DNA of 64,000 bases from Streptomyces sp. CMB-StM0423 (GTDB lineage Bacteria > Actinomycetota > Actinomycetes > Streptomycetales > Streptomycetaceae), in contig NZ_CP025407.1 of NCBI RefSeq assembly GCF_002847285.1, forward strand, positions 1,240,001 to 1,304,000, in the 5' to 3' direction. A model generated the notes under the pieces. The model worked only from the letters and a program-made list of their open reading frames with translations. It did no database searches and was not told where the DNA came from. Of the stretch, positions 17,913 to 27,512 are shown in pieces (within the stretch, counting starts at the first letter, position 1; the number at the start of each line of letters is the position of its first letter). A program made the position numbers and the translations under genes.

Positions 17913-17930
17913 GTCAGGTTGTCCTGACAA
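17913..17930. promoter_or_regulatory. Candidate GntR operator in the divergent regulator/dehydrogenase promoter
   Basis: GTCAGGTTGTCCTGAC (17913-17928) is a perfect inverted repeat with a 4-base centre. Overlapping it is TTGT-CCTG-ACAA (17919-17930), followed by a direct repeat of GACAAT. It sits 38 bases before the dehydrogenase ATG. A weaker relative, TTGTCC-N7-CTGACC, lies at 17045-17063 upstream of the importer operon. Confidence 0.6.
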
Positions 17931-17966
17931 TTGACAATCCCGCTGGCCACGGGAGATTTTGAGGCC

Positions 17967-18974
17967 ATGCGCATCGGACTCCTCGGCACCGGCAGGATCG
18001 GCGCCTTCCACGCGGCCGCGCTGCGGCGGCACCCCGACGTCACCTCCCTCGTCGTGACCGACGCGGACCCGGCGCGGGCCGCCGAGGTCGCGGCCCGTAC
18101 GGACGCCGAGGCGGTCGCCACGCCCGCCGACGCGCTGGCCGCGGGGGTGGACGCGGTGGTGATCGCCGCCGCCACCGCCGCGCACGCGGAGCTGCTGGGG
18201 GCGGCGGCACGGGCCGGTCTCCCGGTGTTCTGCGAGAAGCCGATCGCCGTCGACCTGGCGGGCACCCGGGCGGCGCTCGCGGAGGTCGAGGCGGCCGGGA
18301 TCGTGCTGCAGATGGGCTTCATGCGCCGTTTCGACGCGGGGTACACCGCGGCCCGGGAGGCGGTGCGGGGCGGGCACCTGGGGCGGCTGCACACCGTACG
18401 GACCGCCACCTCCGACCCGGCGCCGCCGCCGGCCGCGTACCTGCCGCTGTCCGGCGGGCTGTACCGGGACTGCGTGATCCACGACGTCGACGCGCTGCGG
18501 TGGGTGACGGGCCGTGAGGTCACCGAGGTGTACGCGGCGGGCTCGGACGCGGGCCCGGCGATGTTCCGCGAGGCCGGCGACGTCGACACCGCGGCGGCGC
18601 TGCTCACCCTGGACGACGGCACGCTGGCCACCGCGACGGCGACCCGCGTCAACGGGGCGGGCTACGACGTGCGGATGGAACTGGCGGGCGAGCACGACCA
18701 GATCGCGGTGGGCCTGGACGAGCGGACGCCGCTCACCTCCGTCGAACCGGGCGCGCCCGCGCAGACAGGCAAGCCCTGGCAGGGCTTTCTGGAGCGCTTC
18801 GGCCCGGCGTACGAAGCGGAGTTGGCGGCGTTCGTCCGGGTGGCCCGCGGCGAGCTGGCCAACCCGTGCGACGGCGCGGAGGCGCTGGCGGCGCTGCACG
18901 TGGTGGAGGCATGCGAACGCTCCCGCCGCGAACGCCGCCCGGTCCGGGTCGCGGAGATCGCGGACGCGCCGTAG
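17967..18974 (+). CDS. Gfo/Idh/MocA-family oxidoreductase, inositol 2-dehydrogenase-like
   Basis: A 335-residue NAD(P)-dependent dehydrogenase. The Rossmann motif is at the start (MRIGLLGTGRIGAFHAAAL), the family's EKP lysine is in FCEKPIAVDL, and the catalytic region reads GGLYRDCVIHDVDALRWV, in which Asp and His take the usual places. Family members oxidise inositols or sugar alcohols to ketoses or ketoinositols. The start at 17967 gives a Rossmann fold with no leader. It is alone on this strand and divergent from the GntR gene. Substrate within the polyol group is not determined. Confidence 0.88.
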   Translation: MRIGLLGTGRIGAFHAAALRRHPDVTSLVVTDADPARAAEVAARTDAEAVATPADALAAGVDAVVIAAATAAHAELLGAAARAGLPVFCEKPIAVDLAGTRAALAEVEAAGIVLQMGFMRRFDAGYTAAREAVRGGHLGRLHTVRTATSDPAPPPAAYLPLSGGLYRDCVIHDVDALRWVTGREVTEVYAAGSDAGPAMFREAGDVDTAAALLTLDDGTLATATATRVNGAGYDVRMELAGEHDQIAVGLDERTPLTSVEPGAPAQTGKPWQGFLERFGPAYEAELAAFVRVARGELANPCDGAEALAALHVVEACERSRRERRPVRVAEIADAP

Positions 18975-19028
18975 GGCGCCGCACGTGATGTGACGTCGCC
19001 GGGCTTCCGGCTCCGGAGCGGGCCGGGT

Positions 19029-20024
19029 TCAGCCCGCGGCCAGGTCCGCGAGAGCCGCACGGAGACGGGCGCGTTCCTCCGGGAGCGGGGTCGTGGGGGT
19101 GTGCGCCTCGGTCCAGGGGGAGACGCGGATCTCACCGCGTCCTTCCTGCGCCGCCAGCCGCTCCGTCAACCGGGCGAAGTCGCCGACCGGGTCGCGTTCC
19201 CGCAGCCGTTCCAGCCGCTCGGCCAGCAGGGCGGAGCCGGGGCGCAGGTCGGGCCCGGCGAAGCCGAGCGCGCCTGCGGCGGCGCGCTCGTGCTCCTCGT
19301 ACCGGTCCGCCCAGAAGGTCCACTCCCAGCCCGGCCACCGGCGCAGCCCGGCCGCCCCGGCCGTCCCCGCGAAGTACTGCAGGGTCCAGGCGCAGACGCG
19401 GCGCCGCACCGTGTCGACGTGCAGGCCGCCTGCCGGGATCGTGTCCAGCCGGTCCGTCAGCGCGGCACGCGGCAACTGCCCGGCCACCGCGGGGCCGCGG
19501 TCCAGCAGGTCCTGCAAGTCCTCTTCGAAGACGGCGTACGCGCGGATTCCGCCGCCGTCGGCGACCGTGACGGCGAGCGCCGAGTCGTCCCACGGGTCGG
19601 CGGGGCGCAGCTCGGCCGTCGCGGGCGGCTCCGGCTCCGCCCGCGACCGGGCGCTGCGCACCAGCCCGGGGTCCGCCCCCACATACGCCGCGAAGTCCTC
19701 CAGCCCGTCGTACGCCCAGCGGATCCGCCACCCCGGCCACGTCCGGCCCAGCACGGTGAACAGGGCCAGCCGGTGGACGTAGTCCTCCAGGTGCCAGGTG
19801 AAGAACAGCAGCTCCCGCGCGTCGTGATCGACCAGCGCGGCGCCTTCGCACCACACGTCGTCGAGCCAGGCATCGCGCTCCATCTCCCGCTGGGCGGTGA
19901 CGAAGCGGGTCGCGCTGCCGGGGCCGTCGAGGAGCTGCACGTCGAGACCGGAGGCGCCCCAGTGCGAGTAGTACAGCCGCCACCCGCCGTCGCGCACCAG
20001 CACGTAGTTGGCCCGGTCACCCAT
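19029..20024 (-). CDS. Hypothetical protein
   Basis: A 331-residue soluble protein opening MGDRANYVLVRDGGWRLYYSHWGASGLDVQ. It is rich in Trp and aromatic residues in short segments (WHLEDYVHRLALFTVLG, WPGWRIRWAYDGLEDFAAYVG, and WTLQYFAGT near residue 215). There is a half-length similarity between the WPGWRIRW and WPGWEWTFW regions, suggesting two related halves. I recognise no domain or catalytic motif. Similar proteins are annotated as hypothetical in streptomycetes. It converges on the dehydrogenase and precedes the aldolase gene on the same strand by 36 bases of gap. Confidence 0.75.
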   Translation of the reverse strand: MGDRANYVLVRDGGWRLYYSHWGASGLDVQLLDGPGSATRFVTAQREMERDAWLDDVWCEGAALVDHDARELLFFTWHLEDYVHRLALFTVLGRTWPGWRIRWAYDGLEDFAAYVGADPGLVRSARSRAEPEPPATAELRPADPWDDSALAVTVADGGGIRAYAVFEEDLQDLLDRGPAVAGQLPRAALTDRLDTIPAGGLHVDTVRRRVCAWTLQYFAGTAGAAGLRRWPGWEWTFWADRYEEHERAAAGALGFAGPDLRPGSALLAERLERLRERDPVGDFARLTERLAAQEGRGEIRVSPWTEAHTPTTPLPEERARLRAALADLAAG

Positions 20025-20060
20025 CGTCGGTCTCCCTACCGCGGCGCCGCGGCCGGCCGG

Positions 20061-20681
20061 TCAGGCCGGGGTGAGGCGGGAGAGGAGGTCGGTGGCGCGC
20101 TTGGCCACCTCTTCGCGGTCGCCGCCGGAGAGGGCCGAGCCCATGCCGACGGCCACCGCGCCCGCGGCGATCCAGTCGGGTGCCTCGGCGATCGAGATGC
20201 CGCCGGTGGGCAGCACCGCGGCCTGCGGCAGCGCGGCCCGTACGTCCTTGACCCAGCCCGGCTCGTGCGCCGAGGCCGGGAAGAGCTTCATGACGTCCAC
20301 GCCCAGCTCCAGCGCGCGCACCATCTCGGTGGGCGTGGCGACGCCGGCGAAGACCGGGATGCCGTAGCGGTGCGCGGTGGCGACCACGCCGGCGTCGAGG
20401 TTGGGGGCGACGAGGTAACGGGCGCCGGCGTCGACGGCCAGCCGCGCCGAGGCGGCGTCCAGGACCGTACCGGCGCCGATGACCGCTTCCGTGCCGACCT
20501 CGCGGCGCAGCGAGCTGACCAGCTCCAGCGCGAAGGGCGTGGTCAGCGAGATCTCCAGACTGCTGATCCCGGCGGACAGCAGCGAGTCGGCGGTGGCGGC
20601 GGCACCGTCGTAGGTGTCGCTGCGGACGATGGCGACGACCCGCTGTTCCAGCGCGGCCCGGGTGATCTCCCAGCGGTACAC
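20061..20681 (-). CDS. eda: KDPG/KHG aldolase (2-dehydro-3-deoxyphosphogluconate aldolase)
   Basis: A 206-residue class I aldolase that splits 2-keto-3-deoxy-6-phosphogluconate into pyruvate and glyceraldehyde 3-phosphate. Visible are VVAIVRSDTYDGA, the catalytic Glu in SLEISLTTPFA, the Arg/Gly phosphate region AVIGAGTVL, the Schiff-base Lys in VDVMKLFPAS, and PTGGISIAEAPDWI. The GTG start has GGAGGAAACACC directly before it. It follows the KDG kinase gene (84-base gap), giving the two last steps of hexuronate or galactonate catabolism. Confidence 0.92.
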   Translation of the reverse strand: MYRWEITRAALEQRVVAIVRSDTYDGAAATADSLLSAGISSLEISLTTPFALELVSSLRREVGTEAVIGAGTVLDAASARLAVDAGARYLVAPNLDAGVVATAHRYGIPVFAGVATPTEMVRALELGVDVMKLFPASAHEPGWVKDVRAALPQAAVLPTGGISIAEAPDWIAAGAVAVGMGSALSGGDREEVAKRATDLLSRLTPA

Positions 20682-20764
20682 GGTGTTTCCTCCGGCTGTT
20701 CTCTCTGGGCGGTACGCGGTGCTGCGGTGCGGGTGCGGCCGTACGTCTCGTACGGTCCCGGCGC

Positions 20765-21736
20765 TCAGCGGTGGACCGGGTCGCCGCCCGCGGTGAACGC
20801 GGCGAGCGCGCGGTCCCGGGCGGCCGCGGTCGGCAGCCCGTCGGTGTCGGTGACGGTCTGGATGACGAGGGCGGCGACGCAGGCGCCCTCGGCGAGCGCG
20901 CGGTCCAGCGGCAGGTCCCGCAGCCGGGCGGAGAGGAACCCGGTGGCGAAGGCGTCGCCGGCGCCGACGGGGTCGGCGAGCTGCACGTCGTACGGCGGCT
21001 GGTCGACGCGCTCGCCGGCGGCGGTGAGCGCGGTGGCGGTGTGGTCGGCGCGCTTGATCACGACGGTGTCCGTACGGCCGCGCAGCAGCCGCGCGGCGGC
21101 GGTGTCGGCTGGCTCGCCGGTCAGCATCTCCAGCTCGTCGTCGCCGGTGAGCAGCAGGTCGGCCTCGGCGAGCAGCGGTCCTACGACCTCGGCCCAGCGC
21201 CCGGGTCCGGCGAGCTTGCGGCGGACGTTGGGGTCGAAGGAGACCAGGGCGCCGGCCGCGTGGGCGAGTTCGATCAGCTTGACCGTCGCCTCGGCGGCGG
21301 ACGGCGACAGGATCGGCGTGATGCCGGAGATGTGCAGCACCCGCACGCCCTCGACGACCTCGGGGCTGATGTGCTCGGGGGCGAGGCGGGAGGCGGCGGA
21401 GCCGGCGCGGTAGTACTGCACGTCGATGGCGCGCTGCGGGTGGCTGTCGCGGAGCAGCATGCCGGTGGGCGCGTCCGGGTCGACGTCCGCGTACGACACG
21501 TCCACGCCGTCCGCGCGGAGTTGGGCGAGGACGGCCTCCCCCGCGGGGTCCGCGCCGACGCGGCCGAACCAGCGGGCCCGGTGCCCGAGCCGGGCGAGCC
21601 CGGCGGCGACGTTCGACTCGGCGCCGCCGATGGCGCGGCGGAAGTTCACGGCGCGCGCCAGCGGCATCCCGGGCTCGGCCAGCATCAGCAGCATAGCCTC
21701 GCCGCAGGTCAGCACCTCCGGTGCCGGTTCCGCCAT
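20765..21736 (-). CDS. kdgK: PfkB-family sugar kinase, probable 2-dehydro-3-deoxygluconokinase
   Basis: A 323-residue ribokinase-fold kinase. The N-terminal PfkB signature region reads VNFRRAIGGAESNVAAGLARLGH. The C-terminal ATP and catalytic motif is LADPVGAGDAFATGFLSARL, with the base Asp in GAGD. QYYRAGSAASRL near residue 100 is the sugar-contact segment typical of KDG kinases. The adjacent aldolase uses its product. GGAGG precedes the ATG by 6 bases. Its role is inferred from that pairing; the upstream sugar could be the one imported by the neighbouring transporter. Confidence 0.88.
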   Translation of the reverse strand: MAEPAPEVLTCGEAMLLMLAEPGMPLARAVNFRRAIGGAESNVAAGLARLGHRARWFGRVGADPAGEAVLAQLRADGVDVSYADVDPDAPTGMLLRDSHPQRAIDVQYYRAGSAASRLAPEHISPEVVEGVRVLHISGITPILSPSAAEATVKLIELAHAAGALVSFDPNVRRKLAGPGRWAEVVGPLLAEADLLLTGDDELEMLTGEPADTAAARLLRGRTDTVVIKRADHTATALTAAGERVDQPPYDVQLADPVGAGDAFATGFLSARLRDLPLDRALAEGACVAALVIQTVTDTDGLPTAAARDRALAAFTAGGDPVHR

Positions 21737-21983
21737 CAGTTCCTCCACGGTGGTCGGGCACCTTCGTGCTCCGATTCGTGCTCCGAACGCTATCCCGGGC
21801 GGCGCCCGCGCCGGTATGGCGGGGGGCACAGCGGCGGCCCCGGCAAGCGGCCCGTTCGGGCGCCGGGGACGACGTGAGTCCATGCCGGAGCGCGGGTAAG
21901 TCCATTGCCTCCGGGGCGGGTCGGGGTGAGGCTCGACGCTGAGTGACGTGTGCACTACACCCCCGAGATCCCGGAGGTTCCGG

Positions 21984-24692
21984 ATGCCCGTCCCCCGCCC
22001 GGCCGTCGTCGGCGCCGTACTCCTGGCCCTGGGCTTGAGCCCGCTCGCCGTCCCGCCGGCCACCGGCGCGCCACCGCCGCCGGCCAGGGCCGGCGACATC
22101 AGCCCGACCCCGCGCTCCGTCGAGGCGCGCGCCGACAGCGTCACCGTGACCCGCACCGTCACCCTCGTCACCGGTTCCGAGCCCGACGGACCCGCGCTCG
22201 CCGTCGCCGAGAAGGCGCTGCGCGACGCGGGGGCCGAGGACGTACGGCGTACGGCGACCGCGCCGGACGAGAGCCGCGGGCTCACCGTCTACCTCGGCGG
22301 CCCCGGCGCCAACCCCGCCTCCGCCGCCGCGCTCGGCGCCCTCGGCGTCGAGGGCCCCGCCGGGCTGCCCGCCGACGGCTACGTCCTGGCCGCCGGCACC
22401 GCGGAGCCGGCCGGCGGCACCCCCGGCGGCGACGGCATCGTGCTGGCCGGCACCGACGCCACCGGCACGTACTACGCCGCCCAGAGCCTGCGCCAGCTCC
22501 TCCCCCACCGCGACTCCCCCGGCACCCGCGTCGCCGGCACCGCCGTCCGCGACTGGCCCGGCACCGGCTGGCGCGGCGCCATCGAGGGCTTCTACGGCGT
22601 CCCCTGGTCCCACGAATCGCGCCTGGACCAGCTCTCGTTCTACGGCGAGCACAAGATGAACATCTACGTCTACTCGCCGAAGGACGACCCGTACCTGCGC
22701 GAGCGCTGGCGCGAGCCGTACCCTGCGGACGAACTCGCCCGCATCGCCGAGCTGGTCGGGCGCGCCCGCGCCAACCACGTCGAGTTCACCTACGCCCTCT
22801 CCCCCGGCCTGTCGGTCTGCTACAGCTCCGACGCGGACGTGCAGGCGCTGAACCACAAGTTCCAGACCTTGTGGGACATCGGCGTCCGCACCTTCGCCGT
22901 GCCGCTGGACGACATCAGCTACACCGACTGGAACTGCGCCGCCGACGAGGAGCGCTTCGGCACCGGCGGCGGCGCCGCGGGCGCGGCCCAGGCGCATCTG
23001 CTCAACCGCGTCAACCGCGAGTTCATCCGCGCCCACGACGGCGCCGAGCCGCTGCAGATGGTGCCGACGGAGTACTACGACACCACCCCGTCCCCGTACA
23101 AGAAGGCGCTCGCCGAGCAGTTGGACGAGGACGTGCTGGTGGAGTGGACCGGCATCGGCGTCGTCGCGCCCGTGATGACCGTCGCGCAGGCGCGCGACGC
23201 CCGTGAGGTCTTCGGCCACCCGATCCTGACCTGGGACAACTACCCGGTCAACGACTACGCGCAGCAGCGGCTGCTGCTCGGCCCGTTCAACGGCCGGGAG
23301 AAGGGGCTGCCGGGCGAGCTGGCCGGGATCACCGCCAACCCGATGAACCAGGCCGCCGCGTCGAAGATCGCGTTGTACACGGTCGCCGACTTCGCCTGGA
23401 ACGACGCCGCGTACGACGCGCGGGAGTCCTGGGCCGGGGCGCTCGCCGAACTGGCGGGCGGCGACAGGCTCACGACCGCCGCGCTCCGGGCCTTCGCCGA
23501 CGCCTCGTACGGCTCGGCGCTCAACCCCGGGCAGGCGCCGGAGCTGTCGGCGGCCATCGCCGCGTACTGGGACCGCGGCGGGGAAGACGCCCTGGACGAC
23601 GCGCTGGCCGCCCTGGAGACCGCGCCCGGCGTGCTCCGCGACCGGCTGCCCGACCGGGCGTTCGTCGAGGAGTCGGGCCCCTGGCTGGACGCCACCCGGG
23701 ACTGGGGCACCGCGACCCGCACCGCCCTGCGGATGGTCGAGGCCGCCCGCGACGGCGACGGCGACCGCGCCTGGCGGCTGCGGCAGCGGCTGCCGGAGCT
23801 GGTGGACCAGGCCAAGTCGCACATCTACACCGGGCTCGGCGGGCGCGAGGTGAAGGTCGTCGTCGGCGAGGGCGTGCTGGACGCCTTCGTCGCGGACGCC
23901 GCGGCGGCGCACGACCGCTCGCTGGGGCTGCCCCCGCGGCCGAAGGGCGCGACGAACCTCGGCACGTACCAGGGCAACACCGTCGACCGGATGACGGACG
24001 GCGACGACTCGACGTTCTTCTGGAGCGACGGGGCGCCGGGCGCCGGCTCGTGGGTGAGCGTGGACCTGCACGGCGAGCGCGAGATCGGCGGGGTCACGCT
24101 GGCGATGGCCAAGTCCGGCAGCCCGAACGACTACATCCAGCAGGGCGTGCTGGAGTACTCGGCGGACGGCGAGACCTGGAAGGAGCTGGCGGCGTTCTCC
24201 GGTAAGCCGGACGTCGAGGCGACGGCGCCCGAGGGCACGAGGGCGCGGTACGTGCGCGCCAGGTCGACGGCGGGGCAGGGCAACTGGCTTGTGGTACGGG
24301 AGTTCACCGTCGCCGGCGGCGGCCCGGCCACGACGGCGGGCGGCCCGCCGGCGGCCGAGGGCAGCTCCCTGGCCGCCGCGGCGGACGGCAACACCGCCTC
24401 CGTCTACCGCGCCGCGCGGGCGCCGCAGGCGGGCGAGTCGCTGGACATCCGCTTCGCGGAGCCGCGCGCGGCGGAGTCCCTGGTCGTGCTCCGCCCGCAG
24501 AGCGCGCCGGACGCGGGCGCGACGGTTCAGGTACGCAACGAGCCGGACGGTCCGTGGCGTACGGCGGGCACGCTGGCCGGCGCGTACACCGAACTCCGGG
24601 TACCGGCCGGGGCGGTGGCGGAGGTCAGGCTGCGCTGGTCGGGCGGCGGGGCCGTGCCGCAGATCACGGACGTGGGGGTGATCGGAAGCTGA
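21984..24692 (+). CDS. Secreted GH84 beta-N-acetylglucosaminidase with F5/8 type C domain
   Basis: A 902-residue exported glycosidase. A signal peptide (about 1-28) is followed by an N-terminal GH84-associated domain (about 35-190). The (beta/alpha)8 catalytic domain opens WRGAIEGFYGVPWSHESRLD. The neighbouring catalytic aspartates are in FAVPLDDISYTDW, where the first polarises the substrate acetamide and the second is the acid/base in this family. A discoidin-like carbohydrate-binding domain follows (about 660-790, WVSVDLHGEREIGGVTLAM) and the last 110 residues are a second, weaker beta-sandwich. It probably trims GlcNAc from glycans or mucins outside the cell. The ATG at 21984 has GGAGG nine bases before it. 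Confidence 0.92.
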   Translation: MPVPRPAVVGAVLLALGLSPLAVPPATGAPPPPARAGDISPTPRSVEARADSVTVTRTVTLVTGSEPDGPALAVAEKALRDAGAEDVRRTATAPDESRGLTVYLGGPGANPASAAALGALGVEGPAGLPADGYVLAAGTAEPAGGTPGGDGIVLAGTDATGTYYAAQSLRQLLPHRDSPGTRVAGTAVRDWPGTGWRGAIEGFYGVPWSHESRLDQLSFYGEHKMNIYVYSPKDDPYLRERWREPYPADELARIAELVGRARANHVEFTYALSPGLSVCYSSDADVQALNHKFQTLWDIGVRTFAVPLDDISYTDWNCAADEERFGTGGGAAGAAQAHLLNRVNREFIRAHDGAEPLQMVPTEYYDTTPSPYKKALAEQLDEDVLVEWTGIGVVAPVMTVAQARDAREVFGHPILTWDNYPVNDYAQQRLLLGPFNGREKGLPGELAGITANPMNQAAASKIALYTVADFAWNDAAYDARESWAGALAELAGGDRLTTAALRAFADASYGSALNPGQAPELSAAIAAYWDRGGEDALDDALAALETAPGVLRDRLPDRAFVEESGPWLDATRDWGTATRTALRMVEAARDGDGDRAWRLRQRLPELVDQAKSHIYTGLGGREVKVVVGEGVLDAFVADAAAAHDRSLGLPPRPKGATNLGTYQGNTVDRMTDGDDSTFFWSDGAPGAGSWVSVDLHGEREIGGVTLAMAKSGSPNDYIQQGVLEYSADGETWKELAAFSGKPDVEATAPEGTRARYVRARSTAGQGNWLVVREFTVAGGGPATTAGGPPAAEGSSLAAAADGNTASVYRAARAPQAGESLDIRFAEPRAAESLVVLRPQSAPDAGATVQVRNEPDGPWRTAGTLAGAYTELRVPAGAVAEVRLRWSGGGAVPQITDVGVIGS

Positions 24693-24703
24693 AGGACGGC
24701 GGT

Positions 24704-24736
24704 GGCCCGGCTGCGAGCCGATACAGCAGCCGGGCC
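24704..24736. terminator. Hairpin terminator after the GH84 gene
   Basis: A perfect 11-bp stem (24704-24714 with 24726-24736) with an 11-base loop starts 12 bases past the GH84 stop and precedes the facing allantoicase gene. The rest of the 196-base gap shows nothing else. Confidence 0.7.
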
Positions 24737-24888
24737 GCGGCGGTCACCGGGTCCGCTCACCGGCCGGCACACGGCCGCAGGTGCGCGCGCGGGTCGGTCG
24801 AGTGACCGCAGGGCCGCGACCGCAGGGCCGCCCGGCGCCCCGGCGCGTCTCCCACGACCGCCGCCGCGCTCCGAGGGCGCCCGTCCCC

Positions 24889-25980
24889 TCACCCGTCCCC
24901 GTCCGCCGCAGGCGTCAGGCTCCCGTGCAGCCGCAGCCGTGAAATCCCCCCGTCCGGATGGATGTCGATGCGCGCGTGGGTGCCGACCGCCGTCGCGGCC
25001 AGCACGAAGCGGTGGTTGGTGTCCGGCTGGAGGCGTGTGCGCGGCAGGATCTCGGCCCACTCCCCCGCGGAACCGTCCCGTACCGACACCGCCGCCCAGC
25101 CCGCCGCGTTGCCCTTCAGATACGCCGTGTCTATCTCCACCGCGCGGATCTCCCCGCGGCCCGCGAGCGCGTAGCGGATCCAGTCGTGGCCGGTGTCGCG
25201 GCGGCGCCGCGTCTCCCAGCCGTCGTCCATCTGCCGCGAGCGCCCCGGCCGGATGGTGTTGACGGGCGGGGAGTAGAAGCGGTCCGAGGCGTCCTCGACG
25301 CGGCCGCCGTGCTCCAGCGCGACGAGGTCGAAGGTGCCGAGCGCCGCCAGCCACGCCGGGTCCGGGACGACCTCGCCGTGGACGCGCAGCCGCGCGATAC
25401 CCCCGTCGGGGTGCTGGCGCAGCCGCAGATGCGTGAACCGCCGCCCCCCGGCGACCTCGAAGCCGTTCGCGGCGTGGCCGCCGACCGCCGTGCGGGGCAC
25501 CAGCTCCGTCCACCGGACACCGGCCGCGAGCAGCGCATCGGGCGACGGCGCACCGGGGACCTCCGCGCCCTCGACGCTCACGGACTGCGGGTGGTTGCCG
25601 CGGAAGTGGGCGGTGTCGACGACGATGCCGCGTACGACGCCGGGGGCGCCGAGGCGTACCAGCGCCCAGTCGTGGTCGCCGGCGGCCGGGTGCGGGGTCT
25701 CGGCGGTGGCGCCGCGGCGGCGTCTGGTCTCCCAGCCGTCCATGACCTTGCCCTTGTGCCCGAACGCCGCCGGGTCGAACTCCGCCCGCTCCGGCCGCAG
25801 CAGGTTCTCGCGCGGGGCGAAGAACTCGTCGTTCGCGGCGATCACCGCGCCGCCGAGGCGTCGGTCGGCCAGGTCGGGCAGGGCGGCGAAGGCGAAGCCG
25901 GCGGTGCGGTAGTCGGCGTAGGGGTCGCCGCCGCCGTACGGGGCGGCGGCGCCGGTGAAGCGGGTGATCTGGGCGGTCAT
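24889..25980 (-). CDS. alc: Allantoicase
   Basis: A 363-residue enzyme that hydrolyses allantoate to ureidoglycolate and urea. It consists of two similar beta-sandwich repeats. The first holds [36 protein letters not shown] and ARLRVHGEV. The second repeats these as [28 protein letters not shown] and SRLRLHGSL. This double pattern is diagnostic of allantoicase. The ATG overlaps the allantoinase stop as ATGA, so it is the second gene of an allB-alc operon. Length is normal. Confidence 0.94.
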   Translation of the reverse strand: MTAQITRFTGAAAPYGGGDPYADYRTAGFAFAALPDLADRRLGGAVIAANDEFFAPRENLLRPERAEFDPAAFGHKGKVMDGWETRRRRGATAETPHPAAGDHDWALVRLGAPGVVRGIVVDTAHFRGNHPQSVSVEGAEVPGAPSPDALLAAGVRWTELVPRTAVGGHAANGFEVAGGRRFTHLRLRQHPDGGIARLRVHGEVVPDPAWLAALGTFDLVALEHGGRVEDASDRFYSPPVNTIRPGRSRQMDDGWETRRRRDTGHDWIRYALAGRGEIRAVEIDTAYLKGNAAGWAAVSVRDGSAGEWAEILPRTRLQPDTNHRFVLAATAVGTHARIDIHPDGGISRLRLHGSLTPAADGDG

Positions 25981-27338
25981 GCCTGCTGCTGCCTTTCGTC
26001 CCGGTCGGTACGGCCGAGGAGCCGGCCGCGGGGTTCGGTGTGCACGCCGCCGTGGTGGATGCGGCGGCCGCGGAGCCAGGTGGCGCGTACGACGCCGTGG
26101 AGCCTGCGGCCCGCGTACGCGGTGACGCGGTTCCTGTGCTCCAGGCCCGCGGGGTCGACGGTGAAGGCGGCGTCGGGGTCGAGGACGGCGAAGTCCGCGT
26201 CGCGGCCCGGCTCGATGACGCCCTTGGCGGTGAGCCCGGCGAGCCGGGCGGGGCCCGCGGCCATCCAGCGGGCGACGTCGGCGAGCCCGTGGCCGCGGCG
26301 GCGCGCCTCGGTCCACACGGCGGGCAGGCCGAGTTGGAGGGAGGAGATGCCGCCCCAGGCGGTGGCGAAGTCGCCGGTCTTCAGCTCGGCGGTGGCCGGG
26401 GAGTGGTCGGAGACGACGCAGTCGATCGTGCCGTCGGCGAGGCCCGCCCACAGCAGGTCCCGGTTGCCGGCCTCCCGTATGGGCGGGCAGCACTTGAACT
26501 CGGTGGCCCCGTCCGGGATCTCCTCCGCGGTGAGGGTGAGGAAGTGCGGGCAGGTCTCGGCGGTGACCGGCAGCCCGGCGCGGCGGGCGGCGGCCAGGGC
26601 GGGCAGCGCGTCGGCGGAGGAGAGGTGCAGGACGTGGACGCGGGTGCCGTGCCGCTCGGCGAGCGCGACGACCCGGGCGACGGCCCGGTTCTCGGCGGCG
26701 CGCGGGCGGGAGGCGAGGAAGCCGGCGTAGCCGGGGCCGGGGACCTGCGGGGCGCCGTCGAGCACGTCGGGGTCCTCGGCGTGCACGACGAGCAGCGCGC
26801 CGAGGCGGGCGGCCTCGGCGGCGGCCCGCTCCAGGTCCGTACCGGCGAGGCGCGGGAACTCCTCCACGCCGGACGGGGAGAGGAAGCACTTGAAGCCGAA
26901 GACGCCGGCGGCGTACAGCGGCGCGAGGTCGGCGGCGTTGCCGGGGATCGCCCCACCCCAGAAGCCGACGTCGACGTGCGCCCGGGGGCGGGCCACGGCC
27001 TGCTTGACCGCGAGCGCCTCGGCGTCGGTGGTCGGCGGCAGGCTGTTGAGCGGCATGTCGATCAGGGTGGTGATCCCGCCCGCGGCGGCGGCCCGGGTGG
27101 CGGTGGCGAAGCCCTCCCACTCGGTGCGGCCTGGGTCGTTGACGTGCACGTGGGTGTCGACGAGGCCGGGGAGCAGCGCGTCGTCGCCGCAGTCCTCGGC
27201 GCGGGCGCCGGGCGGCGGGGCCGTGTCGTACGGCAGCACGGCGGTGATGCGGCCGCCGGCGACCGCGACGGCGGCGGGCCGCTCACCCCCGGAGGTGACG
27301 ACCCGGCGTGAGCGCAGCACCAGTTCGGCGTCCGGCAC
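25977..27338 (-). CDS. allB: Allantoinase
   Basis: A 453-residue cyclic amidohydrolase that opens allantoin to allantoate, with a binuclear metal centre. The metal-binding HxH is in [19 protein letters not shown]. The Lys that becomes carboxylated is in [11 protein letters not shown]. Later ligands are in [20 protein letters not shown] and VSDHSPA (catalytic Asp). The GTG start at 27338 has GGAG five bases upstream. A perfect 17-bp palindrome lies 27-43 bases before the start, and the divergent gene encodes the AllR-type repressor. This layout matches the S. coelicolor allantoin genes. Confidence 0.95.
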   Translation of the reverse strand: MPDAELVLRSRRVVTSGGERPAAVAVAGGRITAVLPYDTAPPPGARAEDCGDDALLPGLVDTHVHVNDPGRTEWEGFATATRAAAAGGITTLIDMPLNSLPPTTDAEALAVKQAVARPRAHVDVGFWGGAIPGNAADLAPLYAAGVFGFKCFLSPSGVEEFPRLAGTDLERAAAEAARLGALLVVHAEDPDVLDGAPQVPGPGYAGFLASRPRAAENRAVARVVALAERHGTRVHVLHLSSADALPALAAARRAGLPVTAETCPHFLTLTAEEIPDGATEFKCCPPIREAGNRDLLWAGLADGTIDCVVSDHSPATAELKTGDFATAWGGISSLQLGLPAVWTEARRRGHGLADVARWMAAGPARLAGLTAKGVIEPGRDADFAVLDPDAAFTVDPAGLEHRNRVTAYAGRRLHGVVRATWLRGRRIHHGGVHTEPRGRLLGRTDRDERQQQA

Positions 27339-27364
27339 CCGGTCTCCTCTCGGCGGCCCACAGC

Positions 27365-27381
27365 TTCAACGTTCTGTTGAA
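27365..27381. promoter_or_regulatory. Candidate AllR-type operator at allB
   Basis: TTCAAC-GTTCT-GTTGAA is a perfect inverted repeat with 6-base arms and a 5-base centre, 27 bases before the allB start. The same motif, with the same spacing, recurs before malate synthase and before uraD. Confidence 0.7.
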
Positions 27382-27512
27382 TTGCACTGTCGTCGCGGGT
27401 GCCCGCCCTCGTCAAGGGCCGGTTCGCGGGCGGTTTGGCGGATTCCACATGCTGAAAGCCGGATTCCGGACCGTTAAGCTGCGGTCGCACCCGTACGAGA
27501 GGAACCGCGAAC

